Part shown: positions 5,662 through 6,049 of the stretch, piece after piece | Numbering within the stretch: the first letter of the stretch is position 1 | Layout of the letters: each line of letters starts with the position of its first letter | Assembly: GCA_017534365.1 (NCBI GenBank) | Contig: JAFWCS010000049.1 | Location: 1-6,049 of the forward strand | From: Clostridia bacterium | GTDB taxonomy: Bacteria; Bacillota; Clostridia; Oscillospirales; Acutalibacteraceae | Reading direction: 5' to 3' | DNA: 6,049 bases | Translations under genes and position numbers: made by a program | Notes under the pieces: generated by a model | Database searches by the model: none | The model's input: only the letters and a program-made list of their open reading frames with translations | What the model was told of the DNA's origin: nothing

Positions 5662-5904
5662 TCATGCACCCCAGTCATCCTCACTTTTCGGCGGGGAAGA
5701 CCGCAGCACCTGCTCCATCACGCGTGCGGACGACAGTTTCGACTGATACTCCAGATGGCTGTAAATATCAGCGGTGGTTGACATATCCGAATGCCCGAGC
5801 CATTCCTGAATTTCCTTCATCGAAACGCCGTTTGCCAGCAGCAGCGAAGCGCAGCTGTGCCGAAGATCATGGAAAATTATATCACACTTAACCGCTGTTT
5901 TCAA
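5662..5904 (-). pseudogene. C-terminal fragment of a phage-type tyrosine recombinase (integrase)
   Basis: The fragment codes for up to 80 residues and contains box II of the tyrosine-recombinase catalytic domain. It shows HDLRH (His12 and Arg15 of the HxxR motif), LANGVSMKEIQEWLGHSD (His38) and the nucleophile in DIYSHL (Tyr48). Full-length relatives have roughly 350-400 residues, with an N-terminal SAM-like DNA-binding domain and a first catalytic Arg, both missing here. The family-like sequence begins about at residue 9 (DIIFHD). The frame is closed by a TAG 27 bases upstream of the TTG at 5904, and there is no ribosome binding site or conserved upstream segment. It is therefore a remnant, not a short functional enzyme. 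It points toward the intact tRNA-Ser, the usual arrangement for an element integrated at a tRNA 3' end. Base composition is less GC-rich than lepA or hemW. Confidence 0.85.
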
Positions 5905-5974
5905 GTGATCTTCATTCGGTTCATTCTAATCAATCTCGCAAATGAGGAAAAAACTATTATTAAAATGAAGAATC
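5905..5974. other. AT-rich junction where the recombinase N-terminal part is missing
   Basis: This is the short stretch between the recombinase fragment and the next hairpin. It has stops in the recombinase frame and no recognisable coding sequence on either strand. It probably marks the deletion that removed the 5' part of the integrase gene. Confidence 0.35.
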
Positions 5975-6004
5975 ATAGCCCTGCCAATCCATTGACAGGG
6001 CTAT
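5975..6004 (-). terminator. Probable terminator of the gene entering from the right edge
   Basis: ATAGCCCTG (5975-5983) pairs perfectly with CAGGGCTAT (5996-6004). Inside, CAA/TTG pairs around a TCCA loop after one mismatch. It lies 13 bases past the stop of the minus-strand gene at the edge, and its minus-strand tail GATTCTTCATTTTAATAATAG is moderately U-rich. It could also work in the opposite direction. Confidence 0.6.
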
Positions 6005-6017
6005 TTCAATATGCGTC

Positions 6018-6049
6018 TTATTCCTCCGGGATCAGATCGAGATCATCGA
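6018..6049 (-). CDS. C-terminal end of an unidentified protein (partial)
   Basis: The minus strand is open from the edge to a TAA (6020-6018) and reads DDLDLIPEE as its last residues. An acidic tail directly followed by a hairpin terminator supports a real gene end. It may belong to the same mobile element as the recombinase fragment. No identity can be given from nine residues. Confidence 0.4.
   Translation of the reverse strand, partial: DDLDLIPEE

Noticed and set aside
5541..6049. A CRISPR array in the right-hand AT-rich region
   Set aside because: There are no regularly spaced repeats, only short A/T tracts and single hairpins.

Overview
The window looks like a chromosome segment of a GC-rich, Gram-positive-type bacterium, most likely a clostridial Firmicute (Oscillospiraceae-like). 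The clues are the lepA-hemW gene pair, AGGAGG- and AAAGGTGG-type ribosome binding sites, consensus sigma-A promoters, CCA-encoding tRNA genes and GC-rich third codon positions. The assignment is inferred from style and gene order, not from a database match.

Left part (1-4294, plus strand), probably one transcription unit. The last 15 codons of an unidentified gene are followed by lepA (elongation factor 4) with a TTG start. lepA is interrupted by an in-frame TAA at codon 511, after which the normal C-terminal sequence continues intact in the same frame to 1883. hemW (radical-SAM heme chaperone) overlaps the lepA end by 14 bases. Two tandem genes for small secreted proteins follow. They are clearly diverged paralogues of each other with a LolA/LppX-like look. 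A strong hairpin at 4313-4343 separates them from the next gene, which faces them.

Middle part (4379-5164). mntP (manganese efflux pump) lies on the minus strand behind a near-perfect sigma-A promoter (TTGACA-18-TATAAT). Its roughly 60-base leader can fold into two mutually exclusive hairpins, one of which touches the Shine-Dalgarno sequence. A second strong promoter (TTGACA-17-TAAAAT) faces away from it on the plus strand. Two copies of a 14-bp direct repeat lie between the two promoters.

Right part (5165-6049), a stable-RNA locus beside mobile-element debris. The plus-strand promoter leads into a structured leader, then the 5' half of a broken serine tRNA, then an intact tRNA-Ser(CGA) with encoded CCA, and a textbook terminator. 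Beyond it, on the minus strand, is the C-terminal catalytic piece of a phage-type tyrosine recombinase without its N-terminal part. At the window edge is the end of another minus-strand gene with its own hairpin. This fits a decayed integrative element lodged at a tRNA-Ser gene. The most interesting points are the single nonsense codon in otherwise intact lepA, the half tRNA beside its intact isoacceptor, the possible switch-like leader of mntP, and the uncharacterised secreted paralogue pair.
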